Below, piece after piece: positions 49,189 through 62,393 of a stretch of DNA of 64,000 nucleotides. The notes under the pieces are model-generated. The model had not been told where the DNA came from. It was given only the letters and a program-made list of their open reading frames with translations, and did no database searches. How positions within the stretch are numbered: the first letter of the stretch is position 1; every line of letters begins with the position of its first letter. The DNA comes from Poecilobothrus nobilitatus (Eukaryota > Arthropoda > Insecta > Diptera > Dolichopodidae), in assembly GCA_947095535.1 (NCBI GenBank), contig OX352773.1, positions 31,765,398 to 31,829,397 of the forward strand, in the 5' to 3' direction. A program made the translations under genes and the position numbers.

Positions 49189-50894
49189 CCTATTAAATCC
49201 CTTCAATCAATTTAATCAAGAAAACTAATAATTGTCTAATTTTTCAACACGTTTTTCTATTACTTAAAAAAAATCATATCATAACGTTTCTCATAAGAAA
49301 ATAATACATAATACAAAATTAAGGTAGGCCTTATCTAAGGATATCATTTTATACTATATAAATTGGTTTACTTATTTTTATTTTTGGATTTTTTCACTCC
49401 CTTGAAAATGTCCTTGACATAATCATTAAATGTCACCACCATAAGCCTCAGTCTTTCTTACAGAATTGAATAATATATCGATATTTTTTTTATACTTTAC
49501 ATGTTTCTTAAGAACATTTCTGTAATTTTTTTTTTTTGAAAATTTTTCCATTTTAATTTACTTTAAATGGGGGAATCCTTAAAATCATCCTTAAAAAATA
49601 CTGTTCTTCATAGGCACAATAGTATGCAAAATAATTTGCAAAATAATTGGGAAATGAAATATGATGATATATATATTTTCATAGATGTAAGAAATTAATG
49701 AGGAAAATTTCAAAGATGTAATTAGTAATTGTGCTTATTTTAAACTAACCAACTCAGCAATTCTAATGATACTTGTATACCAATTAAGTAAGTATTTAAG
49801 TATTATACAATGCTTAGATCTTCTTAATTTTTTGTTTTCAGTGGTTTTTTTGTCGATCTAGTAGTCTAGTACAAACCAGTTCTTCACTAACCATTATGTT
49901 GTCATTGAATTTTCGATTGATTGATTCAATTCTAATAAAATATAGGAGTTTTTCATTATAATTTGCATCGCTTTAAAGTGAAATCAATACAAAATCTTTA
50001 AACCAAGTAAATAAAACAGAGTTAATGAGTAGAAGTAGGTTCAGAATTAAATAAATAACAGATGGGGTATTAAAAAATAGGAAAAGTCTACTCAAAGCCA
50101 GGCCCATCTTAAAAATCAATATATAAAACCCGTTAAATTGTAATAGATTATATCAACTGAACTATTTGCATTATTTAGCATAACAATGTACTTTAATAGC
50201 ACACGGATTCTTTTTTAATTTAATCATATTAATGAGATCTAATTTATATATGTGCATATATAAATATTTAGAAATATATATTTTTTTTATTAAAGCAATT
50301 TTTATTTTTTTTATTTTTTGAAGAAATCGGATGAAAATTCGCATTATATAACCTCTTAAGTTTTTATTTATCGAATGAAATTAAATTTAATTCTTTGTAC
50401 GTAAAAAAGAGACAATGATTACGGCGTTCCAATGTTCTTGAAATTACGTATGGGATTTGATTTATTTTTCTTTTACATATTTTTTTTCCTTTTCCTTTTT
50501 TCTTAACTTTTTTCATTTTATTTTTCAATGTTAAAGAAATCAAAAAAAAAAAAATCATAACATGATTATTTTTTTTATTGTTGTTAGAGTCTGTAATCCA
50601 TGCCGCGTGTCTATAAAACTTAAAAAAAGAAATGAGATAAAATTTTGGGAGGGGCGGATGCGACGTTTGGGCGTTATTTTAAAAATTTTGTTTTTCTTAT
50701 TTAAAAATTGCTTTTTTATAATTTGTATGGTTTAAAAATGATTCTGACTGCAAAATAATGCTACTACTACAAACTCTTCATGTCTTTCATAATATCCTCT
50801 TTGTATTTTTTAAAATAAATTTTAGTTAAGCAATTGAGTTATTAGATTCAATAGCATTATAAGATTCAAAAATATTAAAAAGAGATCATAGAAT

Positions 50895-51272
50895 TTGCTT
50901 TGTTATTTTAAGAATGTCAAAATGTACAAACTTATGGTTTTTTTGAACTTCTACATGATAAGAGTTCTGGGCACCAAAATCGATAAGATAAAAATTTACT
51001 GTCGATTTATACTGTTAGATTATTTAACAAGGTTTATATTTAAATCCATATTTCATTTATATAATAAAAATTTTAGGAGTGAAATGATAAAGGAATTAGG
51101 TATTTTAAGAGGATCATACCTTTGTTCTCACATAATAAAATTTTCTATTGGCAAAAATTCTGAAAGGGAAATTAACTATATTCTCCCCCTATTCTATTTT
51201 TTAAATGAGACTGTCATTTGCAAAATATTGTCTATTAGAAGTTCATATGAAATAATAAAAACAAAATTTTAA
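50895..51272 (+). other. Unassigned 125-codon open frame
   Basis: The longest plus-strand frame outside recognised repeats that is not dominated by homopolymers. It starts MLCYFKNVKMYK, has hydrophobic stretches (LMVFLNFYMI, FILLDYL) and Lys/Arg between them, and ends SIRSSYEIIKTKF. I recognise no family, catalytic motif or signal sequence. Codons are heavily AT-ending, like the background. It could be a chance frame, an exon or a decayed membrane-protein gene. No function is proposed. Confidence 0.15.
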
Positions 51273-52220
51273 AATTGGCATATGATTAAATTAAATTAGA
51301 AAAATTCAATTTAAAAATTGATTGGAACCGTATTTTAAATTGCCGGTTATTATTTGTATTATTTCAATTGTTCAGTAATTTATATAGGTAATTCAATCAT
51401 TTATAATAAGCATTATGTTATATTATTTACTTTAATTATCTATTAGGTTCTTCTTTTTTGTTGGTTTATAGATGGACATAAGTTAGACAATATTTGTCAT
51501 GAATAATGTTCTTTTGTTCGCCGATAAATCAAATTTTCATAGGGTATTCTTCTATTTTTTCATAATTTTCCTTTCCTGATTCCTAATTCTAAAAACATTC
51601 TATTGCCTCAACTTATAACTAGAGCATTTTTTAATATACACGGTGGTTTTGACAATTGTTTTATTTTAAGTTCATAAAAGCTGCTTTTTATATGCTTTTA
51701 CAAAAAAGAAAAAAAAAAAAATCGAAATACACTTTTTTTATATTTTGATTGGATTCTGTTGTTTCCAAGTTTATTTCTTTGTTATGTGCTGTTTTCTGCT
51801 TGTATCCTTGTCTATCCTTATTTTGTTATTTCATGTTTTGAATTCTTATTTCGTTCTTTGAACTGCTTTTCTTTGATCGATAAAATTGGTTAAAATTATT
51901 TAGAACAATTTTTTTTTATTTTCATTTGTGTGGTTCAATGTTCATATTATGTGTCTATTTCTGGGATTTCTTTTCTCTTGAGAATTCAATGAAAGGTTTT
52001 TCTTTTAAATTTTATTTTAATTTGAATTTATTTTAATTTATTTTTTTTTTGTAGTTTAAAATTTTTTTTGCTAAAGTTTCTATATTGTTAGCATTGTTTA
52101 TAACTTGAATTTGGTATACACAATCTGTATATTTATTTGGTTCACTTTTGTTTTAAGTTTGTTTAAATAATAAAATAATCGGGTACTTATCGAACCTAAA
52201 TTCAATTTATTAAAAATACA

Positions 52221-52238
52221 CTCGACCACCGAGGCCCT
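52221..52238 (-). repeat. SINE head fragment
   Basis: On the minus strand AGGGCCTCGGTGGTCGAG matches the first 18 or so bases of the SINE family at 25081 and 30243. The rest of the element is missing. Confidence 0.4.
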
Positions 52239-54284
52239 CACTATAATTTAGAAGATTAAAAAAAAAAAAAATACATATGTATATAAATTATATTTTTTTT
52301 GATTGCATAATTTTAGGATGCATGATTGGAATGGCTTAGAAAATAGTTTTCTAGATATTACGAATATTTAAATTTGCTTTGAAGGAATTAAGAGTACAAG
52401 GCGGTAATTATTTATAATTATTGTTTATTACAAAAAAGTTTTCAAAGCTTATTTCGTATTAGTCCGTTTTTGTGTTAATAAAAATTACAGAATATATTTT
52501 TATGCAAATTAAATATTATACTTTAGTCTGTAATATTTTTTTAAAAATATAAAAGGTGCATTTTGTATCACATTCTGTTCGGATCTGTGTTCTAAAATTT
52601 TAATTTTATGAGTTACTTTCAAATACTCCTATTTTTATTATCTAATATTTTACCCCATCAGTTCTAGTATTCTGTAAAAATCTTGTGCAGATTATTGAAA
52701 TTTAATTTTAGTTTTCAGTCATTTTTATATATGTATATTATTCTGCGACATGGATTTTTATAGTTCTATGACAATTTTGTAGGCGATTACAAAAACAATT
52801 TCAACCAATAATTTATAATATTATTAGAAAACTTAAGAACGATAACAGTTTAAATAATGTTATCAGATTAATTTTTATTGAACAAATAAACATTCAATAT
52901 AATTCTAAATAAGGATTTACATATTATTATTATAGTTTCGTTTTTGATTTAAGGATTCTTTTCAAAACATTAATAAAAAAAATTCAAATCACTTTTAAAT
53001 ATATATATATATATAATATATTTTATATTCAATCATAAAAAAAAAAAATTTCCCACATTATTAATTTACAAAGATAAATTACTATATAATAATTTATTAA
53101 TATGAAACAAAACAAATTAATAAAAAAATATATAGAAGCAAAAAACAAAAAAAAATATAATAATAATAAAGATAAAAATCAAACAATATTTAATTAAATT
53201 TTGCAAAAACAATAATTGTTATTTATTTATTTATTTTTTTTTTTATTTTACGTTAGTTTTTGTTTAATTTAATTTGTATATATTTTTTATATTCCGGAAA
53301 ATTTTAATAAAATTTTCATTCTTAATTTTATCTATTTTTCTTTATTTAAATTCTTTATACATCCATCCCATTTATATAATATATTATATAATACTATATA
53401 ATATAATATATATGACCATTTAAAAGTCTATTTTTAAAATATCCTTCTGTCACAAAATTAGATTTTCTAATTTGTAATTATTAACCTCCGAAAAAATATA
53501 TTAAAAACCTAAAATTTATATACTATAATGGTTTATAAATATGTAATATATTATTATATGTGTATATAATATTCATATATATATAATTGTATAATGTTAT
53601 ACTTATATATATTATATCTAATCTAATATATACTTTTTGGGGTTTTCATTTTATTCATTTTTAAACATTCATTAATTTTGTTCACAATTTTAAAGCCACA
53701 ACATTAATATATAATTAACAGAAATGTATAACAGTTTGTATAACAGTATTATTTAATTTTTTTTATTATTTCTTAAATTTATTATTTAACTTTATCTTTT
53801 ATTATATATTAGATATTATTTGTTATAAATATATAAATATATAAAATTATATACACAATTTAAATATGGTATAATAGAAAATATAATATATTATTGAAAT
53901 TGAACATTATCTACAGGATATACAGGACACTGGCCTTATATTCATACAAATAAATTTTAAGGGTTTCATTTTTCAAAAAAAAAAAAAAAAAACACAAAAA
54001 ATAAAATTTATATTCAATGCATAGAAAGGGACATTTGTCCATTTAAATAGTATATATGAATGTAATAAATGTATGTACATATGTGAAAGATGTATTATAT
54101 TATTTGTATGATTGTATATGTACAGTCAGTATACATTTGAGTTTATCAAATAAAAAAAAATAACAGTAAAAAAAACTGAAAAGAAATTAAACATTAAAAT
54201 TAAAATATATGCCATGGCTAGTAACATATATATAATTGTAATTGTTATTTATGTATTAGTAGTAGTAATTTGTATATACATATG

Positions 54285-54308
54285 TATATATATATATATA
54301 TATATATA
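54285..54308. repeat. (AT)n microsatellite
   Basis: About 12 uninterrupted TA units. Confidence 0.85.
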
Positions 54309-54647
54309 AATAAAGATAAATCAATAGTAATAGTACATTGAAAGGATTCTAATATATAAGAATTTAGTGATTCTTTCAGAAATTTAATTACTGAATGTAA
54401 ATGTAAATTATGGTATTTACCCCGATTTACGTCAATAATACATGCTAAAACATTGGTTTAAAAATTTTAAACTATGTTTATGTAAAATGTTTGTTTATGT
54501 AAAATAAATTTTTAATGCAAAATCTATAAATTAAGAAATTATTTAAATATCTGGGACAAAAAATTACATTTCCATTCGTCAGCTCATGAATTCAGTTTAA
54601 TTAAAAAAAACATCAAAGCAAAATCAGTAAGTTAAATTAAAAAAAAA

Positions 54648-56203
54648 CGAGGAAGAATACAGTTGACTTTGTCAAATCTTAGATACCCGTACGAACTGTT
54701 ATTATGTTCACAGCCTGTCACTCTGCTTACAATATTATTTTTTTAATATTTTAGTATTCTAAAATAATTTGGGTGAATTTTATAATTTCTAGAACTATGG
54801 GTTGTACATATATTCAAACTATATGTTTATATGTACATTCTTCAAAAGCAGATTCTAACCTTTCGATTATCAATCCAAAACTTTTTCAAATATTCTATAG
54901 TACCATTTAATACTAAGCGGTAAATGTATATTAAATTTACTAAGTACAAAACAGTAAATATAATTTTAAATATTATATTATATTTAAATATTCCATTAAC
55001 AGAATAATTTCTTATAAGTACAATAAAATACATATATGTATGTAAATACGGCGCTATATAATATACATATATACTCTTATCATTCATTCATCAGTGACAT
55101 ATACGATATGTAAATAAACATGATATTATATAAGTATGTATATATATATAAATATCATATAAATAAAAATTCTTCAAGCAACCGTTATGTTGTTTATTTA
55201 TTTACAGTTTTTTGTACTACGCATTATATCTTCAACAATTTCAAATTATCGAGTAAAACAAATGCAAAAAATTTGTTGAAGAAATTTGTTAGAAAATTTG
55301 AAAAAATCAAGTAATACTTTCGTCAATTATAAAGTAATATTAAAAAAAGTTGTTAACAGAAATAAGAGTATGATGTTGAAGCTTTAATTTTTGTGTATTA
55401 CTTTAAAAAATTTCTAAAAGGTGTTCCAGTTACAGGTGTTTAAAAATAGGAAATTTTCAGTTTTTGACTCCTTACAGCTCCTAAACGGGGGGTGATACAA
55501 AAAAAATTTCTGAAATGACTCATACTTATTTTCAAAGATCTAACTTCTGTCAAAATTTCAAGTTTCCAACTTAAACTGTTGAGAAGATAGAAGGGTTAAA
55601 GGATTTTGCAAAATTTTAGTTTCGCATAACGGTAAATTAAGACACCGTATGCCAAAAATATATATTTATTGTATATATACTTTTAAAGCTAATGAAAGTA
55701 GTAATCGTTTGGCGTTTTCAAAATGAAGATATACCTTATACAACTTGTGCTATAACAATTTAAATATAGAGCTTTTTTGAACCTTTGGAGAGCTGTAACT
55801 CCGTAACGGGTGGGGCTACAAAAAAAAGTTATTAAAAATAAAATTAATATTTTTGTGAGATCTATCAGCGGTTAAAATTTCATAGCTCTATTGCAAAAAA
55901 AATGTGGGGATCTAAAAATTAGGTGTTCGAGAGCTACCCTAAGGCTTGGTCCAAACTCAACCAAAAAAAATAGAGAACCTACAAATTACTCCCAAAATAT
56001 TTTGTGTAAATTTCAAGATTCTAGCTTTCTTAGTTTTTGAGTTAGCGTGCTGACGGACGGACGGACGGACGGACATGGCTCAAAAGTCTTAGAATTTTTT
56101 TCTGATCCGATCCATACCTTTGAAGGTATATCTAGCTCGCTTATTTCGAGGTGTTACAAACGGAGGAGTAATTTTATTATACCCGATCCTATCGTACGGG
56201 TAT
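54648..56203 (-). mobile_element. HINE-A copy 5, non-autonomous Helentron-like element
   Basis: Minus-strand copy. 5' subterminal repeat at 56192-56203, GTCC-type run at 56052-56074, 3' subterminal repeat at 54683-54694 and terminal stem-loop at 54661-54677 (one mismatch), with a T run beyond the terminus on the element strand. It has small internal deletions relative to the others, for example near 54863, where CACATAACG is shortened. It carries the majority-type markers rather than those of copies 3 and 4. The frame 55120-55314 is nearly the same as 32528-32725 in copy 3 only because both are copies of the same element. Confidence 0.87.
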
Positions 56204-58826
56204 AAAAATTCAACTATGATCAATTTTTATCATTTAAATCTTTTTATTTCAGAAAAATTATTTAAAAATCTCTAAATTATTTAAATAAAGTCATGATTAA
56301 TAAAAAAAAAAAAAACAAAATGATTTAATTTATATTGTATCAAAAATTCTTATATTAAAGTAATATTGTAATATCGTAAATAGATGCTATATTAACTTTT
56401 AATAGAAATTTTCAATATAAAATTATGATTTTTTTAACATAATAAAATCGATCATTAATTTTGCACTTTAGTGTAAAATATAAACCATGAAGCTATAGTA
56501 AATGCAAAAATTTATTATGTCTGTAATATGTGATCATTTTTTCACAGTAAATTATATTCAATGTGTAAAATGTACTATAATATGTAGATATATTAAATGC
56601 GGTATTCTCTTTATGTTACAGTACAACAACAAAAATAACAGAATATAAAATTTAACATAATATCTATAAAATAATTGTGTCGCCATCAATATCATTTCTA
56701 TGGACCGATGCAATCCGTCCGTATATAACAAAAAAAAAAAAAAAAAAAATTTGGTACATATTTTATTATTACACAATATATGGTAATATTTATAAAATTA
56801 TATTATGTAAAAAAAAAAAAACAAAAGGAATGTTTGCATATGAAATATCCTTTAAAAATTGTTTTCGTATTTTTATAATTTTCTTATTCATTTAAATATA
56901 TATATGTTTTGTTTTGTATATATTGGTACATTGGTACATAATATATACATATATACCTATCTAATAGAATAAATTTTCACCATATATTGTGCACCAAATA
57001 CATTTTATACGATTTAATAGTGTAATTTGAAATTTAATTTGTATAGTTTTTGGCCACAAAAGATTTCCTTCATATTATTCTAATAATATATATACGCATA
57101 CTTTTATATACATTTATATATATATTATATTGTAATACATATATATATTTAATATTCTCCCAACCGTAAAGGTGTAGATAATGTTCATACATATATATTT
57201 TAATATAGAATAGTTGATGTTCTGTTAGCATTCAAAAATAAAAACAAAATAATAAAAAGTCCAAAATCAAAACAGGACAAAAACGATATGGAGTAAATTT
57301 TACAGTTATATTTTTTTTTTTTATTATTATTGTCCTATTTGTATTAAAAACGAACGAGATAACAAGATTCTGAAAATTTGTGGAAAATCAATAACAAAAA
57401 TTACAAGAGTTGTAGGAAGATAAAATAATTTTTTGTAGATAAAAAAAAAAAAAAAAAATAAACGAGCTCAATAAATTGTCGGGTTTGTTATTGTTGTTTC
57501 GTAGAGATGTGAGAGAAAAAAAAATAAAATCGAATAGAAAAACTAGAGAAGAGTAAGGGGAATAAAACGAATGGATTTTAGTTTTTTATTTTTATTTTTT
57601 TTTTGTGATGTTGAAAAGCTCATAAATTCGCTGTTACGGTTTTTTATTATTATTTTAATTTTTTTTTTTTGAATATGGGCTAATGACAGAAAAGAAATCT
57701 TTGAGAAGAAGAATGAGTATCACCAATATAATACTAAAATGTTTAAAAGAGATAGAAATAAAATCGGAAACGGAAGGAATGTAGAAAAAAAAGGGGTGAA
57801 TTTCTTTTGTTTTTTTTAATATCCTTTTCTTTTGATTTTGTTTTTTTTTTTTTTTTTTGTAACCCTGTCAATGATTCGTTTTTTTTTCTTTTTTTGTGTT
57901 TAATACAGAAAAATGATGAAAAGAACGTGATGAAAATAACGAATTATAATTATACTTGTATATATACCTACTTATTTAATAAACATAAACATATATATAT
58001 ATATATATATATGTACTTAAAAAGTTGTATAATTTCTATACAAAGTACTTTTTTTCTCTCTCTTTCTTGCTTTCATATCTTCCTTTTTAATTTTTTCTTA
58101 TTTTTTTTGTTTTATGAATTATTATAATTTTGTCAATTAATTACAAGGTACAGAGTGATTAATAATAAAAGTTATGAAAAATTTTGAAAAATTGTTGAGA
58201 AGTAAGAAAGAAAAACAAAAACTGCGATAGGAATGAGTTAAATTAAAAATAAATTTGAAAAGAACAAAAAACAGAAAAAAAAAGGAGGGCGTTTTAGACA
58301 AAAAAGTTGTTTTTTTATATTTTTAAAATTTAATTTGTTTTTTATTTTTTTTTTTTTTTATTTTAGAGGTAATTATAATAATGAACTTCCGTTTGAAAAC
58401 TTTTGATGACAAATATGTATAACTTATTTGAATAAGGGTGTAAAAGTAAAATAAAAAATATAATATACGTAAGAAATGAAGAATTGGGAATGTTAAGAAA
58501 AAGATACTTTTGCCTTTATAACTGATAAAATTATGCAAGGATGGAAATAAATATTAAAGAAAATTTTGATATGTGGTGAAACGAAAAACAAAAAAAAATT
58601 CCGGAGTTTTATATATTTTTTTTAATTTAGATTGAAGGATGGATTTAAAATAAAACGAATGTTAAGTATTCTAAATTTAATTTAATATATATGTAGGTAC
58701 TTATATTGTTTTATTGAGGTATTTTTCGCTTAAAGTTCAAAGAAAAAATTTTTAATAGATCTTCAAGATTGTTTAAATTTTTTTTTTTGTAAAGATTCTA
58801 AAGAAATTATCATAATAATATTTATT
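56204..58826. other. AT-rich DNA, no gene
   Basis: Contains an (AT)n run at 57991-58012 and many TATATA and T-run stretches. Frames at 56558-56776, 56677-56895, 57807-58127 and 58323-58538 are low-complexity. No element or exon was recognised. Confidence 0.4.
57991..58012. repeat. (AT)n microsatellite
   Basis: About 11 uninterrupted AT units. Confidence 0.85.
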
Positions 58827-59045
58827 ATACCGGTATGAACTATGTTCAAGGGTATAATAAATTTGCCATTACGTTTGTGACACCTTAAAGGAGTCGGACA
58901 CCTTATATTTTTCTTTAGGTCCCATGTTGGAAAAATTCCAAACTGTTATAACTACAAACATGCTTGGTCGTTATTAAACACATTTGGGGGGTTTGGTAAA
59001 GCGTTGACGTCATTAAGGAGGTCAAATAGCCCTTTAAAGTTCAAA
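58827..59045 (+). mobile_element. 5' end fragment of an older Helentron-like element
   Basis: ATACCGGTATGAAC at 58827 with GGGTATAATAAA soon after, then CATTACGTTTGTGACACCTTAAAG, parallels base for base the layout of HINE-A (ATACCCG…GGGTATAATAAA…CCGTTTGTAACACCTCG). The sequence diverges beyond that and there is no GTCC run or recognisable 3' end. I read it as a 5' fragment of a different or much older Helentron-associated family. The right edge is approximate. Confidence 0.55.
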
Positions 59046-60699
59046 TTTACTTATTTTTTTCGAACTATATTTAATATTTCGACTATTAAAACCATTAAAT
59101 CCTTATCATTTTATATTATTATAAATTAAACTATTTTAAATTTTAAGAATATTAAAAATAAAATTAAATATTCATTTTAATTCAATTTTATTTACTAAAA
59201 CCTTAACTTAAACAACTTAACAATTTTGCAATTTAATATAGGTATGTAATATTAAAAAACTAAAATTAAATTAAACGAAAAGTGTAATTTAATTATTTCT
59301 TGGAATTTCCACATCATTTCGTATTTTAATTTTTATTCAGTTTGTGTTTGTTTTTTCTATTGTTGTGTTGCTAATTTTAATTGGAAGAATAAATTAATAC
59401 AATTGAAATAAAATATAGAAAAATATTTAGAACCTCAAAACAATACAATAATTAAATAATTTAGTTTAATTTTGTAGACAAAAAAAAAGAAATTATAAGA
59501 AAAAATAAAGGAAATTAGACAATATTACAATAAGATGTGAATTTTGTTTCTTTGCAATTCCAAGTTATAAAATTTCTATAAAATCAAGGAAAATTGTATA
59601 AGAATAAATATGAATATATATTTTTTTTTCCTTGCCACTCCTATACGGAGCATAGGTCATTCACTAAGTCATTTATTTTTCATATTTGACTACGCTTCAA
59701 TCAGCTGGAGTCATTATTTCACTAAGGCGTTGATTACTCGGCTGTAGCTATTGTACAAGATTAGGCGTTTCCTTAGTTCTACGCCATCTATTATCTCGCA
59801 CAAGAATTATATTTTATTATATATTACAATATGATAATAATTATAATTTATAAGACATATATACTTATTTTTAATTTAATTATATTATACTAATTATATA
59901 TTATAAGAAAAATTTAATATATAATATATATATATAATAAATAAATAAATAAAATTCCTTGAAAAGTTCAATTTCACAAAAATCGAGTTTTGAATAATCA
60001 GAAAATCTTATCAAATAAAATAAATTGCTTTTAATTTGCTTCTATCGAATCATAACTGTGGTAATAAAATAATACAGAACCAGTACTGAGTATACTTAGA
60101 AAATAAAACTCTATAGTACACATATTTTTCAAAAAAAATTACACGCCACAGTCTTATAGAAAAACTCTAATAGGCCTATCTACTACAAATCTTTAAATAA
60201 ATTAAAACCTACCAATTTTTTTTTTAAATTTTCTTCTAAAGAGTTAAAGTTTCATCTCTTTCACATCATTTAGAGGAACATTTTTAAAAATTTAATTTTT
60301 TTTATTTATAAATATGCATTTAAACTAAAATATGCAGTCTAAAATAAGGGGTGTTTTTCACAAAAAACATATCTGAGCATATCTGGGTAAATATTTAATG
60401 AAAACTTGTAAATATTTAATCAAAATTGTTAAAAATGGGCTGTTTTCCTAAAAAAAAAAACAAAAAAAACATAAATAAAACTGACAAATTTTTGAGAAAC
60501 GTAGATCATTTTTTCAAGCTCAAAATTGATTTACAATTTGCACGTAAATGGTTATGTCGTGGCTTTGGCGAATGTACGTTATGACATATTATGAAAAGTA
60601 CAAGTTTTTATATATATACCTAATATTATGTTAAATAAAGTTAATTGTGTTTCAGAGAATGAACGAATTTTTTAAATTACAGGATCAATGAGGGTGTAA
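59046..60699. other. AT-rich DNA, no gene
   Basis: A patch at 59635-59800 is richer in GC and contains related phrases (GGTCATTCACTAAGTCAT and GTCATTATTTCACTAAGGCG), perhaps an old local duplication. No frame or family was recognised. Confidence 0.4.
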
Positions 60700-61206
60700 C
60701 AAACGAAGCTGAACGAAGCTAGAACAAAACTATACTGTATATATAATATGTATGTCTACAAAAGCTTATTTAAACGAATTTGGGATCATTTAATAAACGT
60801 TCCGATGTCACTCCAACAATCTCTTTTCACTGGGTCTCCGACGCTTTTTAGATTGTCTTCTCTGTTTTACGGATATTTAGTAGAAGTGGGAATTTGTTTC
60901 GACGAAATAAAAAGTCTAATACCTCCACTCAAAGTTTTCCATAAAGAAACAAGGAGAGCCTCCGCCGCCCACACCTACATTGTTCAAATCTCTAAAAGGC
61001 AAAGTTCAGCATATGACAATTATTTTGTGATTCGAATATCGCGCCATTTCCCACCTCATGTGTTCTCTAAAATTGGAGATGATTACCTTTTTTTAATTTA
61101 CATAGGTTTAAGGAGAACGTCAACACCTTTGTTCATCATATTCATACAAAATGTAAACCAATTTTTACTCCATAGCAGAATTTTCCTCTTGCCTGAAAAA
61201 TACTAA
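60700..61206 (+). pseudogene. Jockey/CR1-type LINE reverse transcriptase C-terminal fragment
   Basis: An open stretch of about 168 codons (first Met at 60748, stop at 61204). The order of motifs fits the C-terminal tail of Jockey/CR1-group LINE ORF2: LSSLFYGYLVE (usually LSLFYRYYHG), then LIPPL, RRASAAHTYIV, SKRQSSAYDNYF, VIRISR and PPHVFS, and finally QNVNQFLL. The highly conserved LWNSL between SR and PP is missing, replaced by HF, so a small in-frame deletion has occurred. The part between PPHVFS and NVNQFLL carries an insertion. The catalytic RT domain lies upstream in intact elements and is absent, so this is a 5'-truncated, dead copy. Its stop falls inside the first unit of a 215-base tandem duplication. 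Confidence 0.75.
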
Positions 61207-61594
61207 ATAGTTCTCAAGGTCCCATGTTTATTGGGTTATAGTCTTACTCGTTAATAGAATGATATCGTTTTTCTTTATTGTCTTTCAATGATTCGCACCT
61301 GTCCCCATAAAAAAAAATATAAAAACTTTTAAATTTGAAAAATTGTATCAGATGCGTGTTTTTGACCATTTGTTGTTGTGAATGACCATTTGATGTTGTC
61401 CTCTTGCCTGAAAAATACTAAATAGTTCTCAAGGTCCCATGTTTACTGGGTTATAGTCTTACTCGTTAATAGAATGATATCGTTTTTCTTTATCGTCTTT
61501 CAATGATTCGCACCTGTCCCCGTAAAAAAAAATATAAAAACTTTTAAATTTGTAAAATTGTATCAGATGAGTGTTTTTGACCATTTGTTGTTGT
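61185..61594 (+). repeat. Tandem duplication, 215-bp period, in LINE 3' end
   Basis: CCTCTTGCCTGAAAAATACT begins at 61185 and again at 61400. The two copies match over about 195 bases to TTTGTTGTTGT (61379 and 61594) with only about five substitutions. They start in the last codons of the LINE fragment and continue through what should be its 3' untranslated region. The high identity suggests that the duplication is younger than the LINE's decay, or that the LINE had a repeated 3' end. Confidence 0.85.
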
Positions 61595-62338
61595 AATTCA
61601 TAACTCATAAGGACCACTTAATTCTGTATTTTTTGCAATCTGTACATAATAACAATTTTATCTTTCTAAAAATAAATTATATTTGTTAAAAGATACGTTG
61701 AAATTGAAAAAACTTGTAATGTTTAGCTTAGATCATTTTAATTATTATTCAGTATGAAAATAAATATAAGTACTTACGCACCAAAATATTTTTTTGTATT
61801 ATGAAAATGATGTTTTAACTAATAATACAATTATTTTTCAGAAATATTTTTAAAGTACGTAAATATTTTTTTCTAAAATTAAACTGTAAAGATTTAAATT
61901 TTCCACACCAAAATAATCTTTAAAACCATTTTTAATATGTCAAAAATATTTACTTATTTAATTATAGAATAGAAAAAATAATTAATATACATAATATATT
62001 ATTCATGTAATATATTTTTTTCTTTTTTATTTATTTACTACTTTTAACATTTAAATTAAAAATTTCTTTAGGTATGTGTTAAATCAATATTTTAAATCGA
62101 AATTCCCAAAAATTAAAACACATTTGACAAATATATTTAACTATATTTAATTTAAATTTATACATTTATATATTTATACGTTTATATTATATATATAAAA
62201 ACTTAAATACTAAATTAAAAACAAAAAAACATCCATTTATAAAATAAACATTAATTAAAATTCTATCTTCAAGAGTATCTTAAGATTTCTTTAATTTAGT
62301 TTTCTTCTTTTATAAAAATAATTGCATAATGCACGTGT

Positions 62339-62373
<35 letters not shown>

Positions 62374-62393
62374 GTATGTTTAATATTTTCTTT
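61595..62393. other. AT-rich DNA, no gene
   Basis: Filler up to an (AT)n run at 62342-62370. TTTCTTTAG|GTATGT at 62064-62077 is a weak splice-like junction. Confidence 0.4.
62342..62370. repeat. (AT)n microsatellite
   Basis: About 14 uninterrupted AT units just before HINE-A copy 6. Confidence 0.9.

Larger units (their letters stand above)
48881..54647. other. AT-rich DNA, no confirmed gene
   Basis: Contains a 24-A run (49165-49188), a short GC-rich patch at 50647-50673, an unassigned frame at 50895-51272, a SINE-head fragment at 52221-52238 and an (AT)n run at 54285-54308. The part 52980-54300 is extremely AT-rich with many TATATA stretches. Confidence 0.4.

Noticed and set aside
57807..58127. 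106-codon plus-strand frame
   Set aside because: Poly-T and AT-microsatellite translation (Phe runs, alternating Ile/Tyr); no coding signal.
62061..62080. TTTCTTTAG|GTATGT as a second recursive splice site
   Set aside because: The pyrimidine tract is only about seven bases and no clear branch point precedes it; a similar weak junction lies near 59240.
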